64,000 bases of DNA from a virus: IMG/VR virus record IMGVR_UViG_3300023181_000026, positions 1 to 64,000 of that record. One strand, 5' to 3'. Below are positions 30,205 to 39,761 of this stretch, piece after piece. The translations under genes and the position numbers were made by a program. Position 1 is the first letter of the stretch. Each line of letters opens with the position of its first letter. Below the pieces are notes generated by a model. That model was not told where the DNA came from, did no database searches, and worked only from the letters and a program-made list of their open reading frames with translations.

Positions 30205-30712
30205 TTTTAATTATTGGTATTAAAGTTTCTTTTATAAAATTTTCAGGAAGACACTTATTTCTCTTTTGTTGATTGCAGTTGTTACATAAAGTCATTAGAT
30301 TGTAATAAGTATTATCTTTACTTCTAGAATATGGATTTATGTGATCTACTGTAAGATTTTCTTCCGATTGACAAAGAACACATTTATTACCATCTCTTTC
30401 TTTAATTATTTGACGTTTTTGTTTGTTATTTAGTTTACCAGTTCTCTTTGAAGAATTTGTTTCCATAGAAGGTCTTACTTCATTGTACCATACATAATAA
30501 TTTCTATCTTGGTGGAGATATTTGAATATTTCCTCATACTCTTTAAAATAATTTTCCAACATTTTAAATACATAAACGTATTGCTCTTCTGTGGTAGACT
30601 CTTTTATGAGATAATAATTTAATTTCTCACCACACTTAAGCATACAGTCTTGTAAATAATCTGGTCTTCTTATTTCTCTATATTTATTTAGAATATATTC
30701 TTTTACTTTCAT
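30188..30712 (-). CDS. HNH endonuclease with zinc site
   Basis: 174 residues. The C-terminal HNH domain (about 95-158) has CVLCQSEENLTVDHINPYSR and NLMTLCNNCNQQKRN: the catalytic D-H, the N, and the C-x2-C ... C-x2-C zinc site are all present. The N-terminal 90 residues are helical and charged. It lacks NUMOD domains, unlike the plus-strand HNH genes, so it may be a non-homing nuclease. It heads the minus-strand early block behind a promoter at 30739-30767. Confidence 0.88.
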   Translation of the reverse strand: MKVKEYILNKYREIRRPDYLQDCMLKCGEKLNYYLIKESTTEEQYVYVFKMLENYFKEYEEIFKYLHQDRNYYVWYNEVRPSMETNSSKRTGKLNNKQKRQIIKERDGNKCVLCQSEENLTVDHINPYSRSKDNTYYNLMTLCNNCNQQKRNKCLPENFIKETLIPIIKNEATK

Positions 30713-30738
30713 TTGGTCTAGAATAAAAAACTTAAAAA

Positions 30739-30767
30739 CAAATATACAACTTCACTTCTTAAAACAA
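30739..30767 (-). promoter_or_regulatory. Promoter of the minus-strand early block
   Basis: On the minus strand, -33 TTG (30767-30765), 18-base spacer and -7 TATATTTG (30746-30739), an exact fit to TAnnTTTG. It lies 27 bases before the HNH start and just after the terminator of the late region. Confidence 0.7.
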
Positions 30768-30800
30768 TGTTAATAGACTGTTAAAATAGAATTTTATACA

Positions 30801-30822
30801 ATAAAAAAGAGCCCGAAGGCTC
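30801..30822 (-). terminator. Terminator ending the late gene region
   Basis: On the minus strand GAGCC-TTCG-GGCTC (30822-30809) with a stable UUCG tetraloop, followed by TTTTTTATTG. It lies six bases after the 115-residue gene's stop. Confidence 0.9.
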
Positions 30823-30827
30823 CTAGA

Positions 30828-31175
30828 TTAATCTGCTAATGTGACGGTTGGTTTATCTATCTTAGCTTCATTTAGTTTATCCTGATGTAGTGCTACACCA
30901 TTATGGACATTATCTTCATGTACTTTATTTAAAGCTAATGTAACACTCAGAGCTAGTAATGCATGGCTAGAAAGTACTGGCTTTGCTTTATTCTCAGGTG
31001 AGAACGTTGCTTCGAGAGTTTCTTTCTGTTCAAATCCTACAGTAGATTCTTTTTGTCCTATATACTGGACTAGAGTGCACAACTTTTCATAGAGATCACT
31101 GTCTATTGTTATAGCAGTTCCTTTTTGGTATCCGTATTCTGCATAATTTACTGTGTCGTCTTTAACTACTTTCAT
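30828..31175 (-). CDS. Hypothetical protein (115 aa) in its own transcription unit
   Basis: Starts KVVKDDTVNYAEYGYQKGTA and has a helical centre (VLSSHALLALSVTLALNKVH). The end is Asp/Lys-rich. No family recognised. A -7 element lies 27 bases upstream and a strong terminator six bases downstream, so it can be made separately from the giant genes. Strong separate expression of a small protein at the end of a late region suggests an abundant accessory virion or lysis-stage protein, which is inference. Confidence 0.75.
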   Translation of the reverse strand: MKVVKDDTVNYAEYGYQKGTAITIDSDLYEKLCTLVQYIGQKESTVGFEQKETLEATFSPENKAKPVLSSHALLALSVTLALNKVHEDNVHNGVALHQDKLNEAKIDKPTVTLAD

Positions 31176-31202
31176 TTTTTATTTATTTTGATTTATTTAA
31201 GG

Positions 31203-31210
31203 CAAATATA
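31203..31210 (-). promoter_or_regulatory. Promoter -7 element before the 115-aa gene
   Basis: TATATTTG on the minus strand in the 55-base gap after the 1927-residue gene; fits TAnnTTTG. No TTG at the proper -33 spacing, so it may be weak or activator-dependent. Confidence 0.45.
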
Positions 31211-31230
31211 GTTATAATAATTTTAAATTC

Positions 31231-34200
31231 CTAATTTTCTGGTTCAAAATATTCAAGAAATTCGTTAGTATTTTTTTCACTAGATAAATAATAAAGAGAC
31301 TCTGCATTAAATCCCCTATATGTATCTCTTGTTCCTCTTATATCCTGCATATTATAAATTTGCTTTAGTACAGTATTTTTCATCACTAATGAAGTCAATT
31401 TATTCGTCCCTTCGTATTTACCAGATTGAACTTCTTCAAAGAATCCCCCTTTATATAACTCTTTAAGCATCCCTATAGCAATTACAGGCTTATCAATCAC
31501 ATCCATAACTTGCCCTACAACTCCTGTGGCTGTTGATGCCTTAGTTTCAGAGGTTGTCCTCAATAATATGTAAGAAGCTAACGTATATAAATATGCGTCA
31601 TCCTCATCATCCCCCGCTAGTGTTAATGTAGTCACGGCTAACAGTGCAAGAAATAATCCAAACTCTGCCATAACTCTCTTCATATTTGTCTTACCCACAT
31701 CATCTAAAGATCCCCATTCAGTTTTTACTGCTGATATGAGGTTTGTAACTCCTCTATCATCAATCATTTTCTTAATTATATTATTTAGATATCTGAATCC
31801 CGTAATATAAGACCCCTCTACGTTTTCATTGCTTTGTAGGAGATTTTTTTTGCCTTGAAGTCTAGAATTTACTGCTAAAAATAAAAATGAACGCATTCCA
31901 GTTACGAACCTTAAAAGATAATCTCTACTTGCTAAAGACTTCTCTTCTGTCGTAGTTTGCCCATCTATAATAGCAGATGTTTGAGCTGCCTTTTGTAAAG
32001 TGTTTTGATATATTCTGTCTAGTTCTTCTTGTCCGTATTGGTCTACGATTGATCGTCTAAATTTTATAGGCTCTGTCCCTTCATTCTCTAAGATATTCCA
32101 AAGAGAATTATCTCTAAATTCATTCCACTTATTTTTTATTTCAGTTTTTGTAAGCCCTGAGTTCTCTGGTCTTAGTTTATATTGATTATAAGTCATAAAC
32201 CCTACACCCTCAACTGCTCTGATATCATCAAAAGTAGCTATGAATACTTTAGATTTAATAATCTGATCCGTAATTAAAAATCCCTCATAACCTAAATTGT
32301 TAAAAGCAACTGCAACCCTGCCTAGTCCTGAGTTTTGAAGTCTATTCCTGAAATCTATTACTCCTCCCGCTTCCAAAACTTTATATATTTTAGAGCTCCT
32401 GTTTATTTTTCCCGTTTCTTTTAGTAGGTTAGGTGCTTCTTTAAGGTCAAATTCCTTCTCAGCATATAAGTTAGAATCTGCCTGAATGAACTGTCCTAAT
32501 CGCGCCTCAATAAAGTTTCTATTTACTGAACCTGTTAAAAAGTTGGTTAGAGTTACAGGAACTGAGAATGCTAAGCTTGAATATTGTACAAAACGGTGAA
32601 TTACTAAGGCAAGCCTACTTACGTCAACTTTATATCTATTTAACAGGTTTATTTCTAATTTCTTAGATTGAGTTTTTCCATAGATATTAAAGTCTATAAA
32701 AGAATCTGCCATTTGTAAAGCATTTGAAGCATCTCCTGTTTTACCATTAGTGAATTTTTGTTCTTCTACCTGTTGTCTTAAAGCCATCACAGAGGCTAAA
32801 CTATTCTTTTTTTCTCTGTAAAGATTTGATTCATAGAGAAGTTCGGCGAAAGTCATTCCTAAACTTAAACTTACATCTCCTCTTTCTTCAAGGTCATAAA
32901 TATATTTCATTGGAATTATATTCTGAGAATCATTTTCATCTCTAACCCCATAATCTAAATCATCTACCCTGTTTAAAAATGTATCCTTATAGCTTCTTTT
33001 TATTGTTTCACCGATTCCAACTCTATAAGCATCTGATAACTTTTCAACTTTAGATTTAGATAATTGCGGTAATTTGTTTATATCTGTAATTATTCCGTAG
33101 TTAGCTGATACTTTCCTATTTGCTTCATGCATTAAAGTAAGCAACTGAAAATCTTCTAAATTTTGAGTTGGGTTACCTTGACCGTCGAAATTAAATCGGT
33201 TATAATAATTTTCATTTCTGTACTTACTCTGTTTTGGTTGATACTGACCACCTTCCCAATTTGCATCAAAATTTTCATTTCGTTCATTTTCTGTAGTATT
33301 TTCATTCCAAGTATAATTAGGAGTAATTTCTACATACTGAGTTACGGGATATTCTTCCTGTAAAGCTTGTCTATCGTTAACTAATCTACTAGGATTTATA
33401 TCTCCGTTATTCAAAGCTTTTACAAATTCGGAATAACCTTTTGGCGCAAATCTTTTATAATAAGAATACAATTTTGTTCTTCCATAAGCTATTTCAAGTT
33501 TTGCAGTATTTTTAAATTCGGGAGAGTTTAATCTGTCTACTACTTCATCATAAAATTCATCTTCTGAAAGTTCTTCACTTAAACCAAAATAAGATTGAAA
33601 GAATCTTGCATATTTAGGCTCTATATTATCTGTAGTGCCACTTTGTAAGTCTTCTATCTTGCGAATAAATTTAGTTACATTTACTTGGTCGTCAGAAGAT
33701 ATATTCTTATAAAGAAAGTCGGCTTCTTTTATAGTACCTATCTCAGACTGTTTAATACCTGAATCTAATAAATCATCAAAATAAGATTGATTAACTGTAT
33801 TCTCAGTCTCTACTTGTGCTTCCTGTACTTCTTCAACTCCGTTACGCCTTAATATCTGATTGGCTTGTTGAAAACCTTTCTGTATCTCTGTGTCTAATTC
33901 TTGTACTCTTTGTTTTGCGGCAAGGCTCATTACAGGTACATCTGTCTCTGCTGGATTTCCTAATTTCTGATATTTCCTTAAAATGTCTGAACGCTCATTT
34001 AAAGCATTTTCTAACTGAAAAGCTATTTCATCAACTACATACGAATCCTCTTCTGAAACTTCTGCGTCTCTTAACCTTCTTATAATTTTAGGCTCTTTTT
34101 TAGCGTCTGTATCTTCCGACTTATTACCTAAAGCGTCATAAAACTCCTTAGAAAACCTTATTCCACCATTAGTCTGAACCCATTTTAAAGCCTCCTTATT

Positions 34201-37014
34201 TCCACTGGCTTGTTCTATAGCTTGTAAAGTCTGAGTAAACTCCTCTCTCAGCTTAAATATCTTATCTTTATTTCTTTCTGCAAAGTTAGCATCTGCCTGA
34301 ATTAAATCCTGAGCAATCTGCCATGCTATAGTACCGTCTTCTTTTGGATTACCATTCTCATCAGTTAAAGCTTTTGCAAATTTTCTTTCTCTTGCTAGAG
34401 CTTCCAGTTCTATACGATCCGCATCTGACATTATGTCTTGCGGGCTGTATTTCTTAGTTATTCTATATCTTTGAGAAGATAGATTTCTTAGAAAGTTTTT
34501 TGTTTCTGTATTCATCCAAGCAGTATCACTTTCTCTCTGTTCATAGTAAGCTTCTGTAAAAGGTCTTTCTATATTTTCATTTTTCCATGCATTTACTTCT
34601 TGCTCATACTGTTGCCTTTGAGCTTCTGTTAATGTTGGAATTCTTTTTAATAATTCTTTTCCGCCCTCTACATTTAGGATAGATTTTAAAATATTTATCT
34701 GAGTATTTTGCAAATCTTGGAGAAATTGCCCCATATTGATTCCAGAAATAAGGCTACCTGTATGATTTCCATCACTATCAGTTTCTACTATATTTCTAAA
34801 CTTTCCTATATTATATCCATTATCTTCTATAAAATTTAATAAGCCTGTTACATCTGTTTGAGTTTCAATATTGGCTTTCGTTCTATTATCGGAGAATATC
34901 TTACCTAAAAGGTTTAAAAATATATTATTTGAAAGTCTTAATTGACCAAAAGTTCTTCCAAACCACGTTATATCTTTTGTTTCCTGAGTAATTTTTGTTC
35001 TTACTATGTCAGCATCGGCTTGGGACAATCCAGTTTTTGCAATTACAGCTTCTACTACACTATTAGCCCCTTCAGAATTAAGAAGTCTTTCATTTCCTTC
35101 TAATCTGTTTATATCTTCTATCTTCTGCCTTAAATCGGAAAGTATATCTTGTCTGTTAATCCCTTCAGAGTCTTTAATTACATTATTTTCTATAATAGAA
35201 ATCATATCCTGAATTGACGATTTCACGTCTGAAAAACTTGCTATAGCCGTAATAGTCTCTGCATTCAAGTATAATTTATTCTGATTAGGGTCTCCCTCCT
35301 GAAATCTTTTTAGAGCAGCTTCTACCTTTCTTACAGTTGTGTTTAAAGGCTCTCTTAATCCTGCGTTTAATTGCTGAATAGCTATCCAAGCTTCTGCATT
35401 ATTAAGCTGCTGAGTATTTTCTAGAAGTCCTTTAACACTTGATAAAGGTGCATCAATATTTGTACTTCTTTGCTTTTTTAAATTCGTATTAATCTTCTGT
35501 AAACTATTATAATAAGATTGGAGACGACTTGAAACTTTTTTATCAGCTAAAGAGTAAAATAAAAACTCACTTTTATCTAAAGTGCTTTCACTAAATACAT
35601 CATCAAAATTATTATTTAATACATTATTTGCTACAGCATCTGTAAATGCATCAAGTTCTTGTCGAATAGAGGGTGTAATAAGGGCTCTGAAACGAGAAAT
35701 TAAGTTATTCCATAGTTCTTGTAATAGATTTGTAAATCCTGCTTCTACGGGCGTATTTTGAGTTTCTACAAAATTCTCCTGAAACTTACGACCCAATATC
35801 TTTCCTAATATCTCTTTTCTTACAATTTCATCTAATTGTGCCCCTGAATAATTTTTAGAATAGATTTCTGTGTATCTTTGAGCGTCTTGTCTCCATTCAT
35901 TAGTTAAATGGACATTTGTTAGCATTCTATTCAAAGTTTCTACATCCTGAAAAGCTTCAATAGCAAAATGCGCCACCTCTTCTGATAGATTTTCTACTGT
36001 ATATTGACCATCTGCAAAAGCTACTACTCTATTTGATATGTCGGCTAAAGCTTCTGCTGTTGGCTCTACTCCGTTCTTTTCTGAATATCTTAGAATATAG
36101 TCATCTATAGAAGTTACATTTACTCCTATTTTACTTAGAAAAGATTTTAAACTATTCTTAAGTTGTTCTTCGGTTAAAGTCTGGATAGGTTCTGTAGTTA
36201 CTTTACCATCTCTAAATAAGCTGTTCTTCTCTCTGTAAATATTATAAGCTGATTCCACTACAGCGACTTTACCCATTCGAGATTCAAGGGTTGGCTGTTT
36301 GCCTGATTTTAAATCTTTTATGAATTGTTCCTTGTTTATAGTTCCGCCATCAAACTCTATAGTATTCAGATTGTTAGGATTTATTTTGATTGCACTATTC
36401 GCATATCTCAAAACATTATCGTTTCCAAATTGCTTTATAGCATCCTGATAAACTGCTTCTGAATTAAGTCTCACCAAACCTTCGGAATGACCTGCTCCTT
36501 GTAGTTGATATTGCCCGTCTAATAAAACTTTGCTTTCGTTTAGATTTCCAAGTCTTATTTGTTTATTTATAAACCCTTCAACAGTATCTGGATTGCTATT
36601 TGAGTTTATAGAAAATAAAGTCTGAAAAGCTTCTTCATTATTAAGATTTATAGTATTCTCTACTATAACTAAATCTGATTTAGAGTCTGGATTATATGAT
36701 ACTTCATTTGAAGTAAATACACCTGCTTGTATATCTCCTGTTTGTGTTGCATCTAGTGCTTCTTTATAGGATTGAAATAAATTCGCTGCGGGTGTTTTAT
36801 AGTATAGTGTGGGCTCTGCATTTTCATCTAATAAAGCAGGATGATTACTAAAAGTAAAATTAGGAGTAAAAATATTTTTATAAGAATCTAACGCTTGCTC
36901 TGTATTGATTAAAGCATTAGAAGCAATTGAATTAAATAATATAGAAGGTTGCCCATTTTCTGCCAGAACAGTTTCTATTTGATTTTGTGAATTTCTTACT
37001 ATTGAACAAGCCAT
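31231..37014 (-). CDS. Giant internal virion (cargo) protein (1927 aa)
   Basis: The N-terminus MACSIVRNSQNQIETVLAEN with GQPSILFNSI is a tag found on giant proteins of crAss-like and related gut phages; a variant begins the 747-residue protein next door. About residues 340-355 read LSEEVAHFAIEAF, an E-x2-H helix resembling but not matching a zincin. Long helical, Gln/Asn-rich stretches fill the middle. Near the C-terminus are hydrophobic segments (LFLALLAVTTLTLAG, about 1775) followed by DDEDDAYLYTLASYILLRTT, typical of this family. Probably packaged and ejected with DNA. I find no D-x-D-x-D RNA polymerase motif. Confidence 0.8.
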   Translation of the reverse strand: MACSIVRNSQNQIETVLAENGQPSILFNSIASNALINTEQALDSYKNIFTPNFTFSNHPALLDENAEPTLYYKTPAANLFQSYKEALDATQTGDIQAGVFTSNEVSYNPDSKSDLVIVENTINLNNEEAFQTLFSINSNSNPDTVEGFINKQIRLGNLNESKVLLDGQYQLQGAGHSEGLVRLNSEAVYQDAIKQFGNDNVLRYANSAIKINPNNLNTIEFDGGTINKEQFIKDLKSGKQPTLESRMGKVAVVESAYNIYREKNSLFRDGKVTTEPIQTLTEEQLKNSLKSFLSKIGVNVTSIDDYILRYSEKNGVEPTAEALADISNRVVAFADGQYTVENLSEEVAHFAIEAFQDVETLNRMLTNVHLTNEWRQDAQRYTEIYSKNYSGAQLDEIVRKEILGKILGRKFQENFVETQNTPVEAGFTNLLQELWNNLISRFRALITPSIRQELDAFTDAVANNVLNNNFDDVFSESTLDKSEFLFYSLADKKVSSRLQSYYNSLQKINTNLKKQRSTNIDAPLSSVKGLLENTQQLNNAEAWIAIQQLNAGLREPLNTTVRKVEAALKRFQEGDPNQNKLYLNAETITAIASFSDVKSSIQDMISIIENNVIKDSEGINRQDILSDLRQKIEDINRLEGNERLLNSEGANSVVEAVIAKTGLSQADADIVRTKITQETKDITWFGRTFGQLRLSNNIFLNLLGKIFSDNRTKANIETQTDVTGLLNFIEDNGYNIGKFRNIVETDSDGNHTGSLISGINMGQFLQDLQNTQINILKSILNVEGGKELLKRIPTLTEAQRQQYEQEVNAWKNENIERPFTEAYYEQRESDTAWMNTETKNFLRNLSSQRYRITKKYSPQDIMSDADRIELEALARERKFAKALTDENGNPKEDGTIAWQIAQDLIQADANFAERNKDKIFKLREEFTQTLQAIEQASGNKEALKWVQTNGGIRFSKEFYDALGNKSEDTDAKKEPKIIRRLRDAEVSEEDSYVVDEIAFQLENALNERSDILRKYQKLGNPAETDVPVMSLAAKQRVQELDTEIQKGFQQANQILRRNGVEEVQEAQVETENTVNQSYFDDLLDSGIKQSEIGTIKEADFLYKNISSDDQVNVTKFIRKIEDLQSGTTDNIEPKYARFFQSYFGLSEELSEDEFYDEVVDRLNSPEFKNTAKLEIAYGRTKLYSYYKRFAPKGYSEFVKALNNGDINPSRLVNDRQALQEEYPVTQYVEITPNYTWNENTTENERNENFDANWEGGQYQPKQSKYRNENYYNRFNFDGQGNPTQNLEDFQLLTLMHEANRKVSANYGIITDINKLPQLSKSKVEKLSDAYRVGIGETIKRSYKDTFLNRVDDLDYGVRDENDSQNIIPMKYIYDLEERGDVSLSLGMTFAELLYESNLYREKKNSLASVMALRQQVEEQKFTNGKTGDASNALQMADSFIDFNIYGKTQSKKLEINLLNRYKVDVSRLALVIHRFVQYSSLAFSVPVTLTNFLTGSVNRNFIEARLGQFIQADSNLYAEKEFDLKEAPNLLKETGKINRSSKIYKVLEAGGVIDFRNRLQNSGLGRVAVAFNNLGYEGFLITDQIIKSKVFIATFDDIRAVEGVGFMTYNQYKLRPENSGLTKTEIKNKWNEFRDNSLWNILENEGTEPIKFRRSIVDQYGQEELDRIYQNTLQKAAQTSAIIDGQTTTEEKSLASRDYLLRFVTGMRSFLFLAVNSRLQGKKNLLQSNENVEGSYITGFRYLNNIIKKMIDDRGVTNLISAVKTEWGSLDDVGKTNMKRVMAEFGLFLALLAVTTLTLAGDDEDDAYLYTLASYILLRTTSETKASTATGVVGQVMDVIDKPVIAIGMLKELYKGGFFEEVQSGKYEGTNKLTSLVMKNTVLKQIYNMQDIRGTRDTYRGFNAESLYYLSSEKNTNEFLEYFEPEN

Positions 37015-37015
37015 A

Positions 37016-37306
37016 TTACTTTGTATATCCTACATCTTGTATACCTGTAGGTCGGGTTAGTATTTTTATTTTGGTTTTCTCTTTTAAAATCTCTTTGTCT
37101 ATTTCTGACAAATCTAGATCGCATCTTTTGATTTTTATTTCATAGGTGGCGTATCCTGTAGTTTTTATTTGTTGCACTACCTTATAAGCAGATCCTGTTT
37201 TTGAAGTGTAGAATATCGTCCCCTCAGAAAAGGCATTACTTATGGTTAAATATCCATACATTGCCTTTATTTCTAAGCCCTTAATAATCTTAGCTTGTAC
37301 TAACAT
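37016..37306 (-). CDS. Hypothetical late protein (96 aa)
   Basis: Small protein between two giant genes, with KGLEIKAMYGYLTISNAFSE and KTKIKILTRPTGIQDVGY; beta-rich and basic. It overlaps the 747-residue gene by seven bases and ends one base before the next gene. Possibly a chaperone or a small virion subunit; not recognised. Confidence 0.68.
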   Translation of the reverse strand: MLVQAKIIKGLEIKAMYGYLTISNAFSEGTIFYTSKTGSAYKVVQQIKTTGYATYEIKIKRCDLDLSEIDKEILKEKTKIKILTRPTGIQDVGYTK

Positions 37307-39543
37307 TCTTTCTCCGAATTTATTTGTTCCAATTGTTTTTGAGTGTAAAGTCTTTCTATAGAAGATATATTTTCTAAAGTTTGAACTAATCCTTCAAATT
37401 GTTGAGGATTTACTGAAGTATTTATATTAACTTCTATATTATATTGACTAAACAAAGGATTATATATTTGAGGTAGCTTTTGATATATCGTTAAATTTTT
37501 ATAATTTCTTGCCTTTTCCCATACTTCTCCGTTTACATTAATATAATTATCTTCAAGATTCTGGGTTGCTAGATATTCTCCATCTTCTGAAAGTTCTATT
37601 TGTACAGTTTTTTGTGAGAGCTGTTCTGGGTTATTTAAATAGAATTCTCTAACTAATTTTTCTTCTATAGGTTGTTCTTGGGTTTCTGCCGTAGTAAATA
37701 AAGTGTTTAGTTCAAAATCTTTGCTTATAATTGCATAATCTCTCAACGGGTGACTTTCAGGTGTAAAAAGATTAATTTCCTGTTTCGAATAAGGGTCAGA
37801 GTCTTTTAAAACTATACCTCTCTCATTAAACTTAAAATGATTATAAACCTTACTGAAAAGTTCACTATCTTCTATTTTCTGTTGTAAATATTCTCTGGAA
37901 AAGTCTGAAATAAAATCCCCTGTTAAATACTCATAACTTCTATTTACAGAATTGATTTTATTAAGCTCAACTTGTAAATCCTTTTGAACTGTGGAGAAAT
38001 TTATAGCATGTCCAAAAGCTATTTTATATAAGGTTAAGTCTTCACTATATCCTTGTTGTTGGACATATCTTACAATATCTTCTCTTATAGATTCTCTATT
38101 ATTTATATCTACTGCCTTTCTAAATAAAAATTTATTATTAGAATAAGCTGAAGGAAAAAGAGCTTGTTTATCTATTATATTAGGATTAAACTGTACCAAA
38201 TCTGTTACATAATCATATAGCCCTTCCAAATCTTCTTGCCTATTCACTCTCTGATAGACTCCTTCATTATTTACTTTAACTAAAGAATTTTCATCGAATA
38301 ATTGCTGCTCTGATTTTATAGAATCAACTAAAACTAGACTTTTACCTCTATTCGAAGGATTCATTTTTATAGCAGTGTATTCGGGCTGTAAGTTTTGGTT
38401 GAATATAAGATTGTAATTATTAGAAAAATCTTCTATCATAGCTTGTTCTACAGTGCCGTATTGAGCATTATAAGCTAAATTAGCAACTGAGTTAAGATAA
38501 TTTTGAATATCTTCAAAAGAATAGCTTTGATTTGTTATTCCTACAGTATCTATGCCTAATTCAGATGATAAATCCTCTATTCTAAGTAATAAGTCTTCTA
38601 TCTCCACTCCATTATCTTCCCAGACTGTTCTTGGAGTACTTTGTAATAAGTCTATGGCGTTAAGTAAGTCTGTTGCACTTTCTCCTATTATTAAAGACTG
38701 TTCTGTAAATTTTCTTATATTATTTGGGTAACTATACTCAAGACCTCCAAATCCACTGTCTTCTAGAATTTGCATTCTTTCCATAGAAGAGTAAGTTTCA
38801 AATATTTTATTTGCAAACTCATCATTAGTGAAGTACTGATCTACTATAGCTTCATTGGCTCCATCTAATAGGTTTTCAAATTGTTCTCTATTTTTAATAC
38901 CACCAACTCTTTGCCTTAAATCTTTATCTATTAAAAAAGGATTAATTTGAGTAAATTTTCCTAGTCCTATGATGTTAGTAGTATCTTGTACGGAGAGTAA
39001 ATCAGGAGTCTCATATGTTGCCATATTTTGATTAATCTGTCTTAAATCGATTTCATTTAAAGATACTTCGGCAATTATTTTATCTGCTGTTTCTTTTATA
39101 TTTCTATGTAGTGAGCTATCTGCTAATAAAGCTTCTATTTCTGTTTCTGTGTATAATTCACTTTTTGTCAGTGTTGCCCTATTCACAGTAAATATACCTT
39201 GTGGGTATAAAGATGTGACTTTAGTGTACATCTCTTCTATTGAATTAAAAGGTATAGATAAAGTGTTATTTCTTAAATTATCAATGTCCTGTTTAGTTAA
39301 AGATTTATTCTGATTATTATTTCTTGATATAAAAGTCATCACTTCACTAAGAGTAGGATCTGTTGCTGTCACCCCATTAATATCTTGATACTGTTGAGTG
39401 TAGGGTACATAAGCTATTTCTAAAGCTTGTTGTTCATTGCCCACTACTTGTAAAGCTTGACTGTACAACTGTGATATTTCTCCTTGTGGATTCTCAACTC
39501 TCTCAATATTACCTTCACTATCTCTAATTATTCTACAAGCCAT
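37300..39543 (-). CDS. Large internal virion protein (747 aa)
   Basis: Starts MACRIIRDSEGNIERVENPQ, the same type of head as the 1927-residue protein (MAC-x-I-x-R-x-S ... I-x-x-V ... L-Y/F). The rest is acidic, Asn/Gln/Tyr-rich and largely helical, without a recognised enzyme motif. The shared head may mark proteins for packing in the capsid. It may be a partner of the 1927-residue protein. Its start abuts the 60-residue gene's stop. Confidence 0.75.
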   Translation of the reverse strand: MACRIIRDSEGNIERVENPQGEISQLYSQALQVVGNEQQALEIAYVPYTQQYQDINGVTATDPTLSEVMTFISRNNNQNKSLTKQDIDNLRNNTLSIPFNSIEEMYTKVTSLYPQGIFTVNRATLTKSELYTETEIEALLADSSLHRNIKETADKIIAEVSLNEIDLRQINQNMATYETPDLLSVQDTTNIIGLGKFTQINPFLIDKDLRQRVGGIKNREQFENLLDGANEAIVDQYFTNDEFANKIFETYSSMERMQILEDSGFGGLEYSYPNNIRKFTEQSLIIGESATDLLNAIDLLQSTPRTVWEDNGVEIEDLLLRIEDLSSELGIDTVGITNQSYSFEDIQNYLNSVANLAYNAQYGTVEQAMIEDFSNNYNLIFNQNLQPEYTAIKMNPSNRGKSLVLVDSIKSEQQLFDENSLVKVNNEGVYQRVNRQEDLEGLYDYVTDLVQFNPNIIDKQALFPSAYSNNKFLFRKAVDINNRESIREDIVRYVQQQGYSEDLTLYKIAFGHAINFSTVQKDLQVELNKINSVNRSYEYLTGDFISDFSREYLQQKIEDSELFSKVYNHFKFNERGIVLKDSDPYSKQEINLFTPESHPLRDYAIISKDFELNTLFTTAETQEQPIEEKLVREFYLNNPEQLSQKTVQIELSEDGEYLATQNLEDNYINVNGEVWEKARNYKNLTIYQKLPQIYNPLFSQYNIEVNINTSVNPQQFEGLVQTLENISSIERLYTQKQLEQINSEKEC

Positions 39544-39725
39544 TAATTGGGATTTTTTACTATATTATATAAAGTCTCTCTAAAGAAATCTTTCTCTCTT
39601 CTGAATTTTTCTTGTAATAATTCTTGATGCCTGTCCATTAGTTCACGAACCAGCAAAGTATAAGGTTTAGAAATATCCAACCCCCACATATCCATTATAG
39701 CCATTTGTCGATTTATTTCTTCCAT
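39543..39725 (-). CDS. Small late helical protein (60 aa)
   Basis: The start is placed at the ATG at 39725 because a full promoter sits just before it (39732-39761); a start at 39761 would lie inside that promoter. The product (MEEINRQMAIMDMWGLDISK; FRREKDFFRETLYNI) is helical and basic. First gene of the unit that continues into the 747- and 1927-residue proteins. Function unknown. Confidence 0.7.
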   Translation of the reverse strand: MEEINRQMAIMDMWGLDISKPYTLLVRELMDRHQELLQEKFRREKDFFRETLYNIVKNPN

Positions 39726-39731
39726 ACTCTG

Positions 39732-39761
39732 CAAAGTTAATAAAATTATTTTTATGCGCAA
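39732..39761 (-). promoter_or_regulatory. Late promoter with near-leaderless start
   Basis: Minus strand: -33 TTG (39761-39759), 19-base spacer, -7 TAACTTTG (39739-39732). Only six bases separate it from the ATG, so the mRNA would start at or within a few bases of the start codon. It overlaps the end of the 1633-residue gene. Confidence 0.75.

Noticed and set aside
33163-35212. Plus-strand open frames of 60-90 codons opposite the 1927-residue gene, and similar ones opposite other late genes.
   Set aside because: They are antisense shadows of long coding genes: low-complexity, hydrophobic translations without start context or neighbours.
35955-35990. EEVAHFAIE in the 1927-residue protein as a metallopeptidase site.
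   Set aside because: It lacks the HExxH order and no downstream ligand is clear; it is mentioned only as a family feature.
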